This document shows, piece by piece, positions 7,796 through 16,158 of a DNA stretch of 51,213 bases. Position 1 is the stretch's first letter; each line of letters starts with the position of its first letter. Both the position numbers and the translations under genes were made by a program. Origin of the DNA: CAYSDH01 sp964429805 (GTDB lineage: Bacteria; Bacteroidota; Bacteroidia; Flavobacteriales_D; JABDKJ01); assembly GCA_964429805.1 (NCBI GenBank), contig CAYSDH010000018.1:1-51213 (forward strand), in the 5' to 3' direction. The notes beneath the pieces were generated by a model. It worked only from the letters and a program-made list of their open reading frames with translations. It did no database searches and had not been told where the DNA came from.

Positions 7796-9496
7796 ATGAA
7801 GACTACTAGAAACATTACCATGCTGATTTTCTCGCTGCTGTCTTTGACGGCCATGGCGCAGGTAGAACAAGAAATTATCTCCATTGGTGAGCGTGAGCTA
7901 ACCGTGGGTGAGGCGCAGAAAATAGCAGAACTGCCAAGCACCATTGATACCACCACCAATGCCTATCAGATGAGCTATGACATCATACCAAGGCAGGTAG
8001 AAGTAAACTATGAGGTCAAGCCCATCAAGGCGGCAAAGCTCAATGTGAAAGAGCCCTTGACCAAACTGTACAGAGGGTATGTCAAGGCAGGAGTGGGTGC
8101 TTATACCACACCACTACTTATGGTGCGATACAACTCCTTGCGCTCTAGAGACTGGGCTTATGGTGTCAAGCTAGATCACTTGTCGTCAAACGGTGGCCTC
8201 AAAGGCCTCGGCAACAGTGCCTATAGCGATAACCTAGCAGATGTATGGGCGCGCAAGTACTTGAAGAAGCACACGCTTGAGGTCGGTCTAAACTATGAGC
8301 GTAATGTCAATCACTACTATGGATATGTGCCTGATGAAGACATTGAGGAGAAAGACTTTGAGCAGCGGTACAGTACCGTTGGTTTTAGAGCGGCATTGCA
8401 ATCGTATCACAGAGATTCTTCAAAAATTAATCACCGTGTGTGGACTTCGTATCAGAAGATGAACACGCTGCTGACCTCTTCAGAAGGAAACTTTAAAATT
8501 GGGACGTCACTCTCAAAGTGGGAGGGCATCTACAAATTTGGACTGGATGCAGAGTTTGACAGAAACTCAATGTCCTGTGGTTTAAACTATATCGATGAAG
8601 ATGTGTTGGCGGTCATAGATTACATAGGGCCAGAGGATGTCAATAACACGATTATAGATATCTCACCCTCTATCAAAACGCAAACCGGTGACCTCACAGC
8701 CACTGTCGGCCTTGGTATAGTCACTGACGGAACTGACGGTACACGCTTTCGATTTTACCCCAGAGCTTATGTGAGTTACAGCCTCTTTGATGACCTCTTT
8801 ACTCCCTATGCCGGACTCACTGGAGACTTGACAAGAAATTCGCTCCACTCTTTGTCTAGAGAAAACCCTTTCATTTTGCCTTGTCCTCAGCTGACCAATA
8901 CCAGTAAGAATTACGATCTCTATGCTGGAATCAGAGGAACCATCATTGACAATCTGTCCTTCAATGCCAAGGTCTCAGTGGCTGCGTATGATGACTTTGC
9001 CTACTTCATTAATGACACCATTTACTCAGATGAGAATGCTTTTGAAATGCGTTATGATGACTTAAACGCACTCTCTATTAATGGTGAGCTTTCCTACAAG
9101 CACAGCGATGCACTCACCTTTACTGGCGCATTAACTCTCACCACCTTTACACCTGATGATTTTGAGAAGGCCTTTAACCTGCCTACGGTTGAGTTTAGTA
9201 CTACGGCCATTTATGACCTCAATAACCAGTTTGTGGTAAAGGCCACCATCTACGCGGCTGGCGATCGCTACGGAGCCACGTCTAGACCTAACGGAGTAGA
9301 TGATGGAGTAAATGGACTGTACAAGCAAAAGCTCAGAAGTTATGTGGATTCTAATTTGTCTTTCGAGTACAGATACACCAAGAAGATCTCGGCATTTTTA
9401 GAGCTAAACAACATTACTGGAGGAAAGTACCCGCGCTGGTATAACTATCCGGTGCAGCCCTTCTTAGTAATGGGGGGACTTACGTACTCATTTTAA
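7796..9496 (+). CDS. Outer-membrane beta-barrel protein, TonB-receptor-like without plug
   Basis: The 566-residue product has a signal peptide (MLIFSLLSLTAMAQ), about 60 residues of linker, and then alternating amphipathic strands to the C-terminus. Typical outer-membrane strands include LTKLYRGYVKAGVGAYTTPL and YRYTKKISAFLELNNITGG, and the protein ends in LTYSF, an aromatic terminal residue of the kind read by the BAM machinery. No TonB plug domain or TonB box is visible, so the automatic name TonB-dependent receptor would be misleading. The ATG lies 2 bases after the TPR gene stop, behind GAGGAGGAG (7782-7790). That is a strong Shine-Dalgarno sequence, unusual in this phylum, and it implies tight coupling. 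Substrate unknown. Confidence 0.75.
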   Translation: MKTTRNITMLIFSLLSLTAMAQVEQEIISIGERELTVGEAQKIAELPSTIDTTTNAYQMSYDIIPRQVEVNYEVKPIKAAKLNVKEPLTKLYRGYVKAGVGAYTTPLLMVRYNSLRSRDWAYGVKLDHLSSNGGLKGLGNSAYSDNLADVWARKYLKKHTLEVGLNYERNVNHYYGYVPDEDIEEKDFEQRYSTVGFRAALQSYHRDSSKINHRVWTSYQKMNTLLTSSEGNFKIGTSLSKWEGIYKFGLDAEFDRNSMSCGLNYIDEDVLAVIDYIGPEDVNNTIIDISPSIKTQTGDLTATVGLGIVTDGTDGTRFRFYPRAYVSYSLFDDLFTPYAGLTGDLTRNSLHSLSRENPFILPCPQLTNTSKNYDLYAGIRGTIIDNLSFNAKVSVAAYDDFAYFINDTIYSDENAFEMRYDDLNALSINGELSYKHSDALTFTGALTLTTFTPDDFEKAFNLPTVEFSTTAIYDLNNQFVVKATIYAAGDRYGATSRPNGVDDGVNGLYKQKLRSYVDSNLSFEYRYTKKISAFLELNNITGGKYPRWYNYPVQPFLVMGGLTYSF

Positions 9497-9840
9497 TCAT
9501 AGAGCGCCTTTGCCTCAGTCAGCACATCGTCAATGATGCTGAGAGGTAAATCTTGATTAGGATCTAGTCTGAGTATTTTCATCTTCTTGCGGTCGCCTTG
9601 CTCTAAAATGGGGTGAGTCAACTCCGACCCCCTGACCATTCCTATATATGGGAATCCTGATTTTTTATCAATCCAGAAGTAGCAAAATGACTTGCCCTGA
9701 TATGAGAAAAAGGGGAGGCTCCATTTGAGCTGCTCTTCCATGTTGTCATCCTTGAGCAGATGGTCACGCAGAAATATCAATGTCGATTTGAGAGGCTCTT
9801 CTTTGCTGAAGTAAAACTCTTCAAGACCACTCAGCGTCAC
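9493..9840 (-). CDS. DUF1801 (YdhG-like) protein, short form
   Basis: The 115-residue soluble protein resembles DUF1801: EEQLKWSLPFFSYQGKSFCYFWIDKKSG, then an MVRGSEL segment and a C-terminal helix. The family has an alpha-beta fold of unknown biochemical role. Its start overlaps the stop of the next DUF1801 gene by four bases (ATGA at 9837-9840), so the two are translationally coupled. Its own stop overlaps the convergent barrel gene by four bases. Confidence 0.65.
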   Translation of the reverse strand: MTLSGLEEFYFSKEEPLKSTLIFLRDHLLKDDNMEEQLKWSLPFFSYQGKSFCYFWIDKKSGFPYIGMVRGSELTHPILEQGDRKKMKILRLDPNQDLPLSIIDDVLTEAKALYD

Positions 9841-10292
9841 TTCCTGATGTTCTTTTCGTAAAGTGAGATCCAGTCTTTGGCGCTCATTTTCTTAACCAGT
9901 TCACCGATGAGTTCATACGGTATGTGCTCTGGTTTCTTCATTCGCACACAGCTCTTTCCCATGTCTAATTTTGTAGGCACAGTCTTTTCATACTCCTTCA
10001 CAAACCAGTCATACAGCTTCGGATTCGCATAGATGCCCATGTGGTAAAAACCAATGAAGTTTTTTTGAGAAGCAATATTCATGAAGGGGAGAGGCAGCTC
10101 TGTATTGCAATGATAACCCGCAGGATACACAGAGTGCGGCACCACATAACCAAGCATATTATAATTCATGCGCTCTTCAAATCCCTCTGGTAAATTGTCA
10201 AGCACCGTTTGCCTCAGCTTTGTTATCGCCTCTTGGTGTTTCTCTTGAACATTAGAAATATACTCTTCCGCGTTCTTAGGTTTGATCTTCAT
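9837..10292 (-). CDS. DUF1801 domain protein
   Basis: The 151-residue soluble protein matches DUF1801 well: NAEEYISNVQEKHQEAITKL at the N-terminus, FEERMNYNMLGYVVP, the FIGFYHMGIYANP core, and a C-terminal KLDMGKSCVRMKKPEHIPYE segment. The biochemical function is unknown. It is the first gene of a two-gene DUF1801 unit on the minus strand. Tandem paralogues like these often work as a pair, but that is inference. Confidence 0.8.
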   Translation of the reverse strand: MKIKPKNAEEYISNVQEKHQEAITKLRQTVLDNLPEGFEERMNYNMLGYVVPHSVYPAGYHCNTELPLPFMNIASQKNFIGFYHMGIYANPKLYDWFVKEYEKTVPTKLDMGKSCVRMKKPEHIPYELIGELVKKMSAKDWISLYEKNIRK

Positions 10293-10352
10293 CTCTGCTC
10301 GGTTAATGCACTAAAAATATAAAAAGCCAGCAATCAATTTGAGAACTAATTC

Positions 10353-11288
10353 TTAGACCTTACTCGCGCTTTGCCCCATCATGTACTTCTTTGGCGTCAC
10401 GCCAAATTTCTTTTTAAATGCCGCAATAAAATGACTCGGATTACTGTATCCTATCGCGTCAGCGGCTTCTTGCACCTTATAGTTATCGGTCACCATCAAC
10501 TTGAGCGCGTGGTTCAGTTTGTATTCCACAAGGTAGTTGTGCATCGTGTTGCCATAGATATTCTTGAAGCCTAACTTCAACTGGTATTCATTGAGGCCGA
10601 CCGCCAGCGAGATGTCTTTTATCGTCATCGGCTTGGCCATGTTTTGGAGCAGAATGTCTTTACTTTTTCTTACTGCATCGACATTACGCTGATCCTTGAG
10701 AAAAGGGCAGTTTTCGGTAAAGTCAGCCTGCTCTTCGGTATGAAAGTAAAAGCTGAGACTCTCCAGTGCCTTGCTTGTTCTAAACAAGGGGTTGGCCAGT
10801 GCCGAAAGCGTTGTGCCATACAACTCGTCAAGACTCATTCTCAACGAAGGGCTCATCGCATTTTTCACATAGTACTTCTTACCTATGTTAGATTCATTTA
10901 AAAAGTGAAGCTCATTATCGCCACTTATTAATAAGCGATGCAGCTTCTCGACACTCAAAAACAGAAACACTTGACGGCTTTCAGACGAAAACTCGTACCT
11001 ATAGTTTAAGGCCATGGTCGGATTGTAAAGGAGCATCGATTCGTTGTCTCCTAACTCCTGACTGTAGTGCGGGCTAAAGTGCATTTTCGAATCTCCTGTG
11101 GCACTAAATGTGAGCTGAATAAGCCCAGCCGGCACAGATACATCAACCGCTTCATGCGTTGAGTCCAGACCCTGACAGATATACATTTTCAAGCCCTCAT
11201 CTACACGATGGTCTATCACACTCTCGAAAGCGGTATTTTTTTTCGCACCTATTGGTTTGAAAACCAGTTCTTCCAGATTACTTATCAT
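10353..11288 (-). CDS. AraC/PchR-type transcription regulator of the heme operon
   Basis: The 311-residue product has an N-terminal sensor region (about 1-190) and a C-terminal AraC double helix-turn-helix (about 205-303). Diagnostic segments are MTIKDISLAVGLNEYQLKLG for the first motif and VQEAADAIGYSNPSHFIAAF followed by KKKFGVTPKKYM for the second. The overall plan fits the PchR subgroup, which controls iron and siderophore uptake. It is divergent from the HmuY/HmuR operon across 176 bp that hold two inverted repeats, so it is very likely that operon's activator, with heme or iron status as the probable signal. The signal is inferred. Confidence 0.85.
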   Translation of the reverse strand: MISNLEELVFKPIGAKKNTAFESVIDHRVDEGLKMYICQGLDSTHEAVDVSVPAGLIQLTFSATGDSKMHFSPHYSQELGDNESMLLYNPTMALNYRYEFSSESRQVFLFLSVEKLHRLLISGDNELHFLNESNIGKKYYVKNAMSPSLRMSLDELYGTTLSALANPLFRTSKALESLSFYFHTEEQADFTENCPFLKDQRNVDAVRKSKDILLQNMAKPMTIKDISLAVGLNEYQLKLGFKNIYGNTMHNYLVEYKLNHALKLMVTDNYKVQEAADAIGYSNPSHFIAAFKKKFGVTPKKYMMGQSASKV

Positions 11289-11330
11289 GTTCTTATTCTC
11301 CTGTAGGCACCTTAAACATTCAATTTAATG

Positions 11331-11382
11331 ACAGGATTGCTATCCTGTTCGCTGCTTGGTTTACAAATATTCCCAAATGGGA
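11331..11382. promoter_or_regulatory. Two inverted repeats between the AraC regulator and hmuY
   Basis: ACAGGAT-TGCT-ATCCTGT at 11331-11348 has perfect 7-bp arms. TCCCA-AA-TGGGA at 11371-11382 has perfect 5-bp arms. Both lie in the 176-bp divergent region, upstream of the hmuY -7 element at 11427. They are candidate sites for the AraC regulator or a Fur-like repressor. Neither matches the E. coli Fur box by eye. Confidence 0.4.
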
Positions 11383-11426
11383 TATAAATGTTCCGAATTA
11401 CGGTATTTTTTACTTGAGCTCATGAA

Positions 11427-11434
11427 TACTTTTG
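11427..11434 (+). promoter_or_regulatory. Promoter of the heme-uptake operon (-7 element)
   Basis: TACTTTTG matches TAnnTTTG exactly, with a T-rich stretch (11406-11411) at roughly the -33 position. The start codon of the HmuY-like gene follows 30 bases later. Confidence 0.55.
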
Positions 11435-11464
11435 GCCTATCAAAACGATTTTTAAATCTGCTCA

Positions 11465-12685
11465 ATGAAATACATTACTAGTCTACTCACCTTTTTAACT
11501 GTCCTTACTCTCCAAGCTCAGCTTGTTTCTGATCAAGTCGCACTAGGTGCTGGATATCAAAACCAGTCATTCTACTCCATGACCAATGGTGAAGTGGCGC
11601 TGGTTGACAACACAAACTGGGACATCGCTTTTACAGCCGATGGATTTTCGAGTTCCGTAATCATTAATGACAACACAGGTGCCTCAGTATACCTATACGG
11701 TGAGGTCTCTCAGTGGTCGTCAGTGGACACGACAGGCATGTCCTCTTGGGATGCACTTCTTAATTCCGACAGCGACTGGGCAAAAGGAGCGTTCATTGCA
11801 CCGCAAGACGAGTCTAACGCCTTTGACTATGGTTGGGGAATCTACAACCCTGTCACGCACATTGTGACTGGAGACAGATTGTACATCGTCTCACTTGCCT
11901 CAGGCGATGTGAAGAAGCTGAGAATTGACGGTCTCAATTTTGGTGCATACACATTTACATACGCTGACCTTGACGGGTCAAACGAAGTGGAGGAAACGGT
12001 AAACGTGGCAGACTATCCTGAGCGTAATTTCTTCTACTACTCCATGACAACAGGAGAGTTTACTAATCGTGAGCCAGCCATCGATAGCTGGGACATCACA
12101 TTCACACGGTACATAGAAGAGCTGCCATTTGCAGGTAACTACCTCGTCACAGGTGCCTTGAGCAATCCTTCAGTGACAGTTGCTGAGGCTAGAAATGTGG
12201 CCGTGGAAGATGCTGTCTGGACGGACTATCAGTTTAATTCAGATATCTCAGAGATGGGCTCTGATTGGAAAATGTTTGACCAAACGATATTCCAGTACGA
12301 CATTGAAGAAGACTTGACATATTTCGTGCAAGACATAGAAGGAAATGTGTGGAGACTCATCTTTACCGGTTTCACTGGCTCGTCAGAAGGGCTCATCTCA
12401 TTTGATAAAGAGATGATGTCAGTAGTCGGCCTAGATGAAGAAAAGTCTTTTGAGTTTGACATGTTCCCAAATCCAGCTCAAGGAGAAGTGAATATCATTT
12501 TCCCACTAGACAATGAGTCAGCAAACATTGAGGTCATTGATATGGCTGGAAGAGTTGTATTTCAGCATTCTGTCAATGGCGGTCTGCAGCACATTCTACC
12601 TCTTGATGGTCTTGACGGTGGAACGTACGTTCTGAGAATGACTGTAGATGGAGTAAGTGCTCAACGAACGCTTATTCTGAATTAA
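11465..12685 (+). CDS. HmuY-family heme-binding protein with T9SS type A sorting domain
   Basis: The 406-residue product has a signal peptide ending LTLQAQ. Two WD-x-x-F motifs typical of HmuY-like proteins occur, NWDIAFTADGF (Trp52) and SWDITFTRYIEE (Trp209), with NYLVTGALSNPSVTVAEA after the second. Residues about 330-406 are a T9SS C-terminal domain (FPNPAQGEVNI, IDMAGRVVF, LDGGTYVLRM). HmuY proteins take heme from host or environmental proteins and pass it to the HmuR receptor. Classical HmuY is a lipoprotein; this one is instead built for T9SS export to the surface. It is the first gene of the operon, 24 bp before the receptor. Confidence 0.82.
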   Translation: MKYITSLLTFLTVLTLQAQLVSDQVALGAGYQNQSFYSMTNGEVALVDNTNWDIAFTADGFSSSVIINDNTGASVYLYGEVSQWSSVDTTGMSSWDALLNSDSDWAKGAFIAPQDESNAFDYGWGIYNPVTHIVTGDRLYIVSLASGDVKKLRIDGLNFGAYTFTYADLDGSNEVEETVNVADYPERNFFYYSMTTGEFTNREPAIDSWDITFTRYIEELPFAGNYLVTGALSNPSVTVAEARNVAVEDAVWTDYQFNSDISEMGSDWKMFDQTIFQYDIEEDLTYFVQDIEGNVWRLIFTGFTGSSEGLISFDKEMMSVVGLDEEKSFEFDMFPNPAQGEVNIIFPLDNESANIEVIDMAGRVVFQHSVNGGLQHILPLDGLDGGTYVLRMTVDGVSAQRTLILN

Positions 12686-12709
12686 AATTTTAGGTTGGTT
12701 TCTAAACTA

Positions 12710-14959
12710 ATGGAGCAACGGATTATGATGAGATGCCTTTTCTCACTCCTGATAAGTTGCTCCTTTATTATTGTTAACGGCCAGACCCTAACTGTAAAGT
12801 CTGGAAACGAATCTGTAGAGCATGCATACGTGTCAGTGTCAAAGCTGAGCGGAGAAGCTTTCTTTATGGCCGTCACTGATGGGCGAGGAGAGGTAAGCCT
12901 AAACAGTAAGCCCCAGGGCAAAGTCATCGTTAACATCCAACATCTTTCTTTCGAACTCTTCAGTGACACGCTGCTTCTTAAAGGTGCTCAAGTTTTTCAG
13001 CTGACAGAGAGGGCCATTCAGATTGAAGGCATAGTCGTGACAGGAGAGTACGCTGAAGTTGATGCCTCTAAAGCGGTGAATAGAGTGAGGCTTATCTCAA
13101 AAGAAAAAATCCAGCAGTCTGGAGCAAATGACCTCACAGACATCTTGTCTCATCAAGCCAATGTGCGCGTCAGTCAAGATGCCGTAATCGGAGCGGGTAT
13201 CTCGCTTCAAGGACTGGGAGACAATGCCGTTAAAATCTTGGTTGATGGCGTGCCGGTTGTCGGTCGTATAAATGGTCAGATTGACCTAGGGCAGTTTAAC
13301 GTCAATGACATCGAGCGCATCGAAATAGTGGAGGGCCCCATGGCCGTCAATTACGGCACTGATGCCTTGGCCGGTGTCATCAATATCATTACAACATCGG
13401 CTCATCGAGACAGTACTGCGCTGTCCGTGTCGACTTATGCAGAGAGCATTGGGCAGTATGACGTGCAGGCCACTGCGCGCAGTTATGTGAAGGGTGTCGG
13501 AGTTGACTTGGGGCTGGGCAGACGCTACTTTGATGGATGGGTAAATGGTGACAAGCCATTCAGCGAACCAGAGCCCATTGCAGATGCGCGCAGAGTAGAT
13601 GATTGGAATAGGAAAGAGCAGTACTTGGGAAATATTGGTCTGAATGCTCGAAAAGGAAAAACAGATTTCACAGGTAAAATCAGAATACTTGATGAGCAAT
13701 TGGTCAATCGAGGGATGCCCAATATTAGTCCCACCTCCGCAATCGCTTTTGATGATAGGTACCACACTCAGCGGATAGACAATTCGCTCAATATTAACGG
13801 AGAGTTTAATGATCGCTACAGTTTTCAGCAGCTCTTGTCTTACAATTACTTTAAGTGGAATAAGAATAGAGTGGTCACCGACCTCACTACGCTGAGCGAT
13901 CAAGATGCCTCAGAAGGCAACGAAGAGACGATGCATGATGCCTGGAGAATGAGAGGCATGCTCACCAAAAAGCCAAGCGAAGAGGGTAAGCTACATTATC
14001 AGTTGGGCTATGATGCTGGTCTAGAATCAGCCAATGGCCAGCGCATCGAAGGAGATCCAAGAACCCTAGAAATAGCCGCATTCGCAAGCGCCAAATATGC
14101 CCTTTCAGAAGAGCTGATAGTCAGTCCGGGGCTCCGCGCTACATACAATGAGAGCTACAGCGGGCAGTTGACACCGTCATTAAGTAGCAGATTCAGCAAA
14201 GGCAAAGGAGTGTACAGAGCCTCTTACGGACGAGGGTTTAGAGCGCCTTCATTTAAAGAACTGTACCTGCAGTTTGTGGACATCAATCACTTTGTCATTG
14301 GCAATCCAGACTTGAGCGCAGAGACTTCAGATAGTTATAATTTGAGCGGAGAATTCACCTTGGCCAACAAGACGAGAGTGATCAAGTTTGGGTTTAGCTC
14401 TTACCTCAATCAGGTGAAAAATGGAATAGAATTGGTCCAGTCTGGGCTGAACACTGGTGGTACTTCGGCCATCCCATTTACCTATGTGAACTTCAGAAAT
14501 CTCAGCACCTATGGCGTGCGTGTGGACAGCGATTACAAAACCAATTCTTACGCTGTCAGTCTTGGGGCCGGAGTGAGTGCCAAAGAATATAATCAGGCTG
14601 GTACTCGCCCGCGATACACTCCTCAGGTAAATCTAAGAGTAGATAAAAAGCTGACGAATAAATCGACCCGTATTTCAAGCTCTTACACCTTTCAGGGGAT
14701 CAGTGCGCTGGCCATCATTGAAGAAGCGGATGATACGCGAATAGTCGAGCAAGAGGCCTTTCACCTGTGGGATGTAAACCTCACTCAGCCACTATTCAAA
14801 TCCAGTCTAAATGTTTCAGTAGGTGCGCGAAACTTACTAGACGTGTCAGCAGTAAGTCTGTCAGAGTCAGGTGGTTTTCATAACGGTACTGGCAGCACGA
14901 GTCTAATCGGCACGGGTCGCAGTTATTTTGTGTCACTGCAATGGAACTGGTCAAAATGA
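12710..14959 (+). CDS. HmuR-type TonB-dependent heme receptor
   Basis: This outer-membrane receptor of about 749 residues has a signal peptide (LFSLLISCSFIIVNGQ), a short beta-sandwich N-domain, and a TonB plug (SGANDLTDILSHQANVRVSQ, ILVDGVPVVGR, EIVEGPMAVNYGTDALAGVI). A 22-strand barrel follows, ending in LQWNWSK. The barrel carries the heme-receptor FRAP and NPDL boxes with a histidine between them (FRAPSFKELYLQF, then DINHFVIGNPDL), as in known heme receptors where that His binds heme. ATG 12710 is chosen over TTG 12695; ATG 12725 or 12728 would also keep the signal peptide. It lies between two HmuY-like genes, so heme is the likely substrate. Confidence 0.88.
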   Translation: MEQRIMMRCLFSLLISCSFIIVNGQTLTVKSGNESVEHAYVSVSKLSGEAFFMAVTDGRGEVSLNSKPQGKVIVNIQHLSFELFSDTLLLKGAQVFQLTERAIQIEGIVVTGEYAEVDASKAVNRVRLISKEKIQQSGANDLTDILSHQANVRVSQDAVIGAGISLQGLGDNAVKILVDGVPVVGRINGQIDLGQFNVNDIERIEIVEGPMAVNYGTDALAGVINIITTSAHRDSTALSVSTYAESIGQYDVQATARSYVKGVGVDLGLGRRYFDGWVNGDKPFSEPEPIADARRVDDWNRKEQYLGNIGLNARKGKTDFTGKIRILDEQLVNRGMPNISPTSAIAFDDRYHTQRIDNSLNINGEFNDRYSFQQLLSYNYFKWNKNRVVTDLTTLSDQDASEGNEETMHDAWRMRGMLTKKPSEEGKLHYQLGYDAGLESANGQRIEGDPRTLEIAAFASAKYALSEELIVSPGLRATYNESYSGQLTPSLSSRFSKGKGVYRASYGRGFRAPSFKELYLQFVDINHFVIGNPDLSAETSDSYNLSGEFTLANKTRVIKFGFSSYLNQVKNGIELVQSGLNTGGTSAIPFTYVNFRNLSTYGVRVDSDYKTNSYAVSLGAGVSAKEYNQAGTRPRYTPQVNLRVDKKLTNKSTRISSSYTFQGISALAIIEEADDTRIVEQEAFHLWDVNLTQPLFKSSLNVSVGARNLLDVSAVSLSESGGFHNGTGSTSLIGTGRSYFVSLQWNWSK

Positions 14960-15948
14960 GAAGAACTGCGCGCATATATCTATTCGCCTTGTGTTGCGGT
15001 CTTTTATTCACTTCCTGCGAGCGTGACGAAATTCCTATCAGCCTCGCTCCGCAGACTCTTGACACGACCAGTCGGAGCACCCAGCTTTTGTTAGGAGACG
15101 ACTATACATATAGATTGTACTACAACATCGAGTTAGACTCGGTCGTGTCTTCGCACAAGAAGAGAGACTGGGACTTGGCCTTTGAGTCGGCAGCGAGTGG
15201 GTCACGAATTAAGCTCAACTCGTCAAAGTACATGAATGTATATAACACCGAAGAGACGGACTTTGCTCTGGTGACAGAGCCAGGTAATGATGGTCCGTAT
15301 TATGACGAGATGGGGGAGTTTTTGGAGTTTACGGCCCTTAGTGATGCCCAGTCTGGAAAAGTCTACGTCATCGACAGAGGCATAGATTCTCAAGGCATAA
15401 ATTATGGCCTGATTAAGCTTAAGTTACTCTCGTTTAATGATGATGAGTATACCATTGCCTATCAAGGTTTTGATGGCTCTGAGCCAGTGGAGATGACAGT
15501 AGAGAGAGAGCCGGGCACCAATTTGACCCACTTCTCTTTTGACGATGGTCAAGTCAGTCTTGAGCCTTTTAATGGCGATTGGGACCTCTTATTCACCCAG
15601 TATACACGGTTTTTTGACAACTATTTGGGTCAAGACAACATCTACTATTTGGTCTCAGGCGTGCTATCTAACCCTAATGGTGTAGCGGTGGCCTCTCCGC
15701 TTGAAGAAGGAGTAGATGAGGTCGAAGAGCTGTCAGAGGCCCTCTCATTGACCTATTCGACTGCAGAAGAGGCCATCGGTTGGGATTGGAAAGAGTTTGA
15801 CCTTAATACAGGTTTGTATACCGTGCAACCCAATCTATATGTAGTGCGGAGTTTAAACGGTGCGTATTATCGCATGCAGTTCACTGGATTTTATGCTGCG
15901 GATGGGGCCAAAGGAGCGCCTGTATTCGAGTCAAAAATGCTGCAATAA
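14956..15948 (+). CDS. HmuY-family lipoprotein
   Basis: The product of about 330 residues has a lipoprotein signal (LFALCCGLLFTSC, Cys21). Two WD-containing motifs, RDWDLAFESAASG and GDWDLLFTQYTRFF, the second followed by YYLVSGVLSNPNGVAVA, place it in the HmuY-like family. ATG 14956 overlaps the receptor stop as ATGA, so translation is coupled; an upstream ATG at 14941 would give a longer overlap and a worse signal peptide. It is the third gene of the heme operon. Two HmuY-like proteins with different anchors in one operon suggest a relay from the surface to the receptor, but this is inference. Confidence 0.82.
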   Translation: MRRTARIYLFALCCGLLFTSCERDEIPISLAPQTLDTTSRSTQLLLGDDYTYRLYYNIELDSVVSSHKKRDWDLAFESAASGSRIKLNSSKYMNVYNTEETDFALVTEPGNDGPYYDEMGEFLEFTALSDAQSGKVYVIDRGIDSQGINYGLIKLKLLSFNDDEYTIAYQGFDGSEPVEMTVEREPGTNLTHFSFDDGQVSLEPFNGDWDLLFTQYTRFFDNYLGQDNIYYLVSGVLSNPNGVAVASPLEEGVDEVEELSEALSLTYSTAEEAIGWDWKEFDLNTGLYTVQPNLYVVRSLNGAYYRMQFTGFYAADGAKGAPVFESKMLQ

Positions 15949-15974
15949 CCCATTTCATATTGCGTTATAATTAG

Positions 15975-15995
15975 AGGCCTAAAAAGGCCTTTTTT
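15975..15995 (+). terminator. Rho-independent terminator of the heme operon
   Basis: AGGCCT (15975-15980) and AGGCCT (15985-15990) form a perfect 6-bp stem around an AAAA loop and are followed at once by TTTTT. It lies 27 bases after the last gene of the operon. Confidence 0.75.
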
Positions 15996-16090
15996 CACAT
16001 CAAATGCTGTCATTTTCAGAACAGCCTGAAAAAGCGACTGTTACAGACCCCAAAATGTTGAAAAAACTGGCCTTTCGGGCCATTTCGACC

Positions 16091-16121
16091 TTTTAAAAAA
16101 GGATGGTGTTCAGTATATTTG
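16091..16121 (+). promoter_or_regulatory. gyrB promoter
   Basis: TATATTTG at 16114-16121 is an exact TAnnTTTG element, and TTTT at 16091-16094 sits 19 bases upstream in the -33 position. Transcription would start near 16128. That leaves only about 10 bases before ATG 16138 but about 31 before ATG 16159, which favours the second start for gyrB. A small hairpin (TGGCC-TTTCG-GGCCA, about 16068-16082) lies just upstream. Confidence 0.6.
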
Positions 16122-16158
16122 ATGGAATAAGAAATCAATGGAAACAGAGGAAATTACA

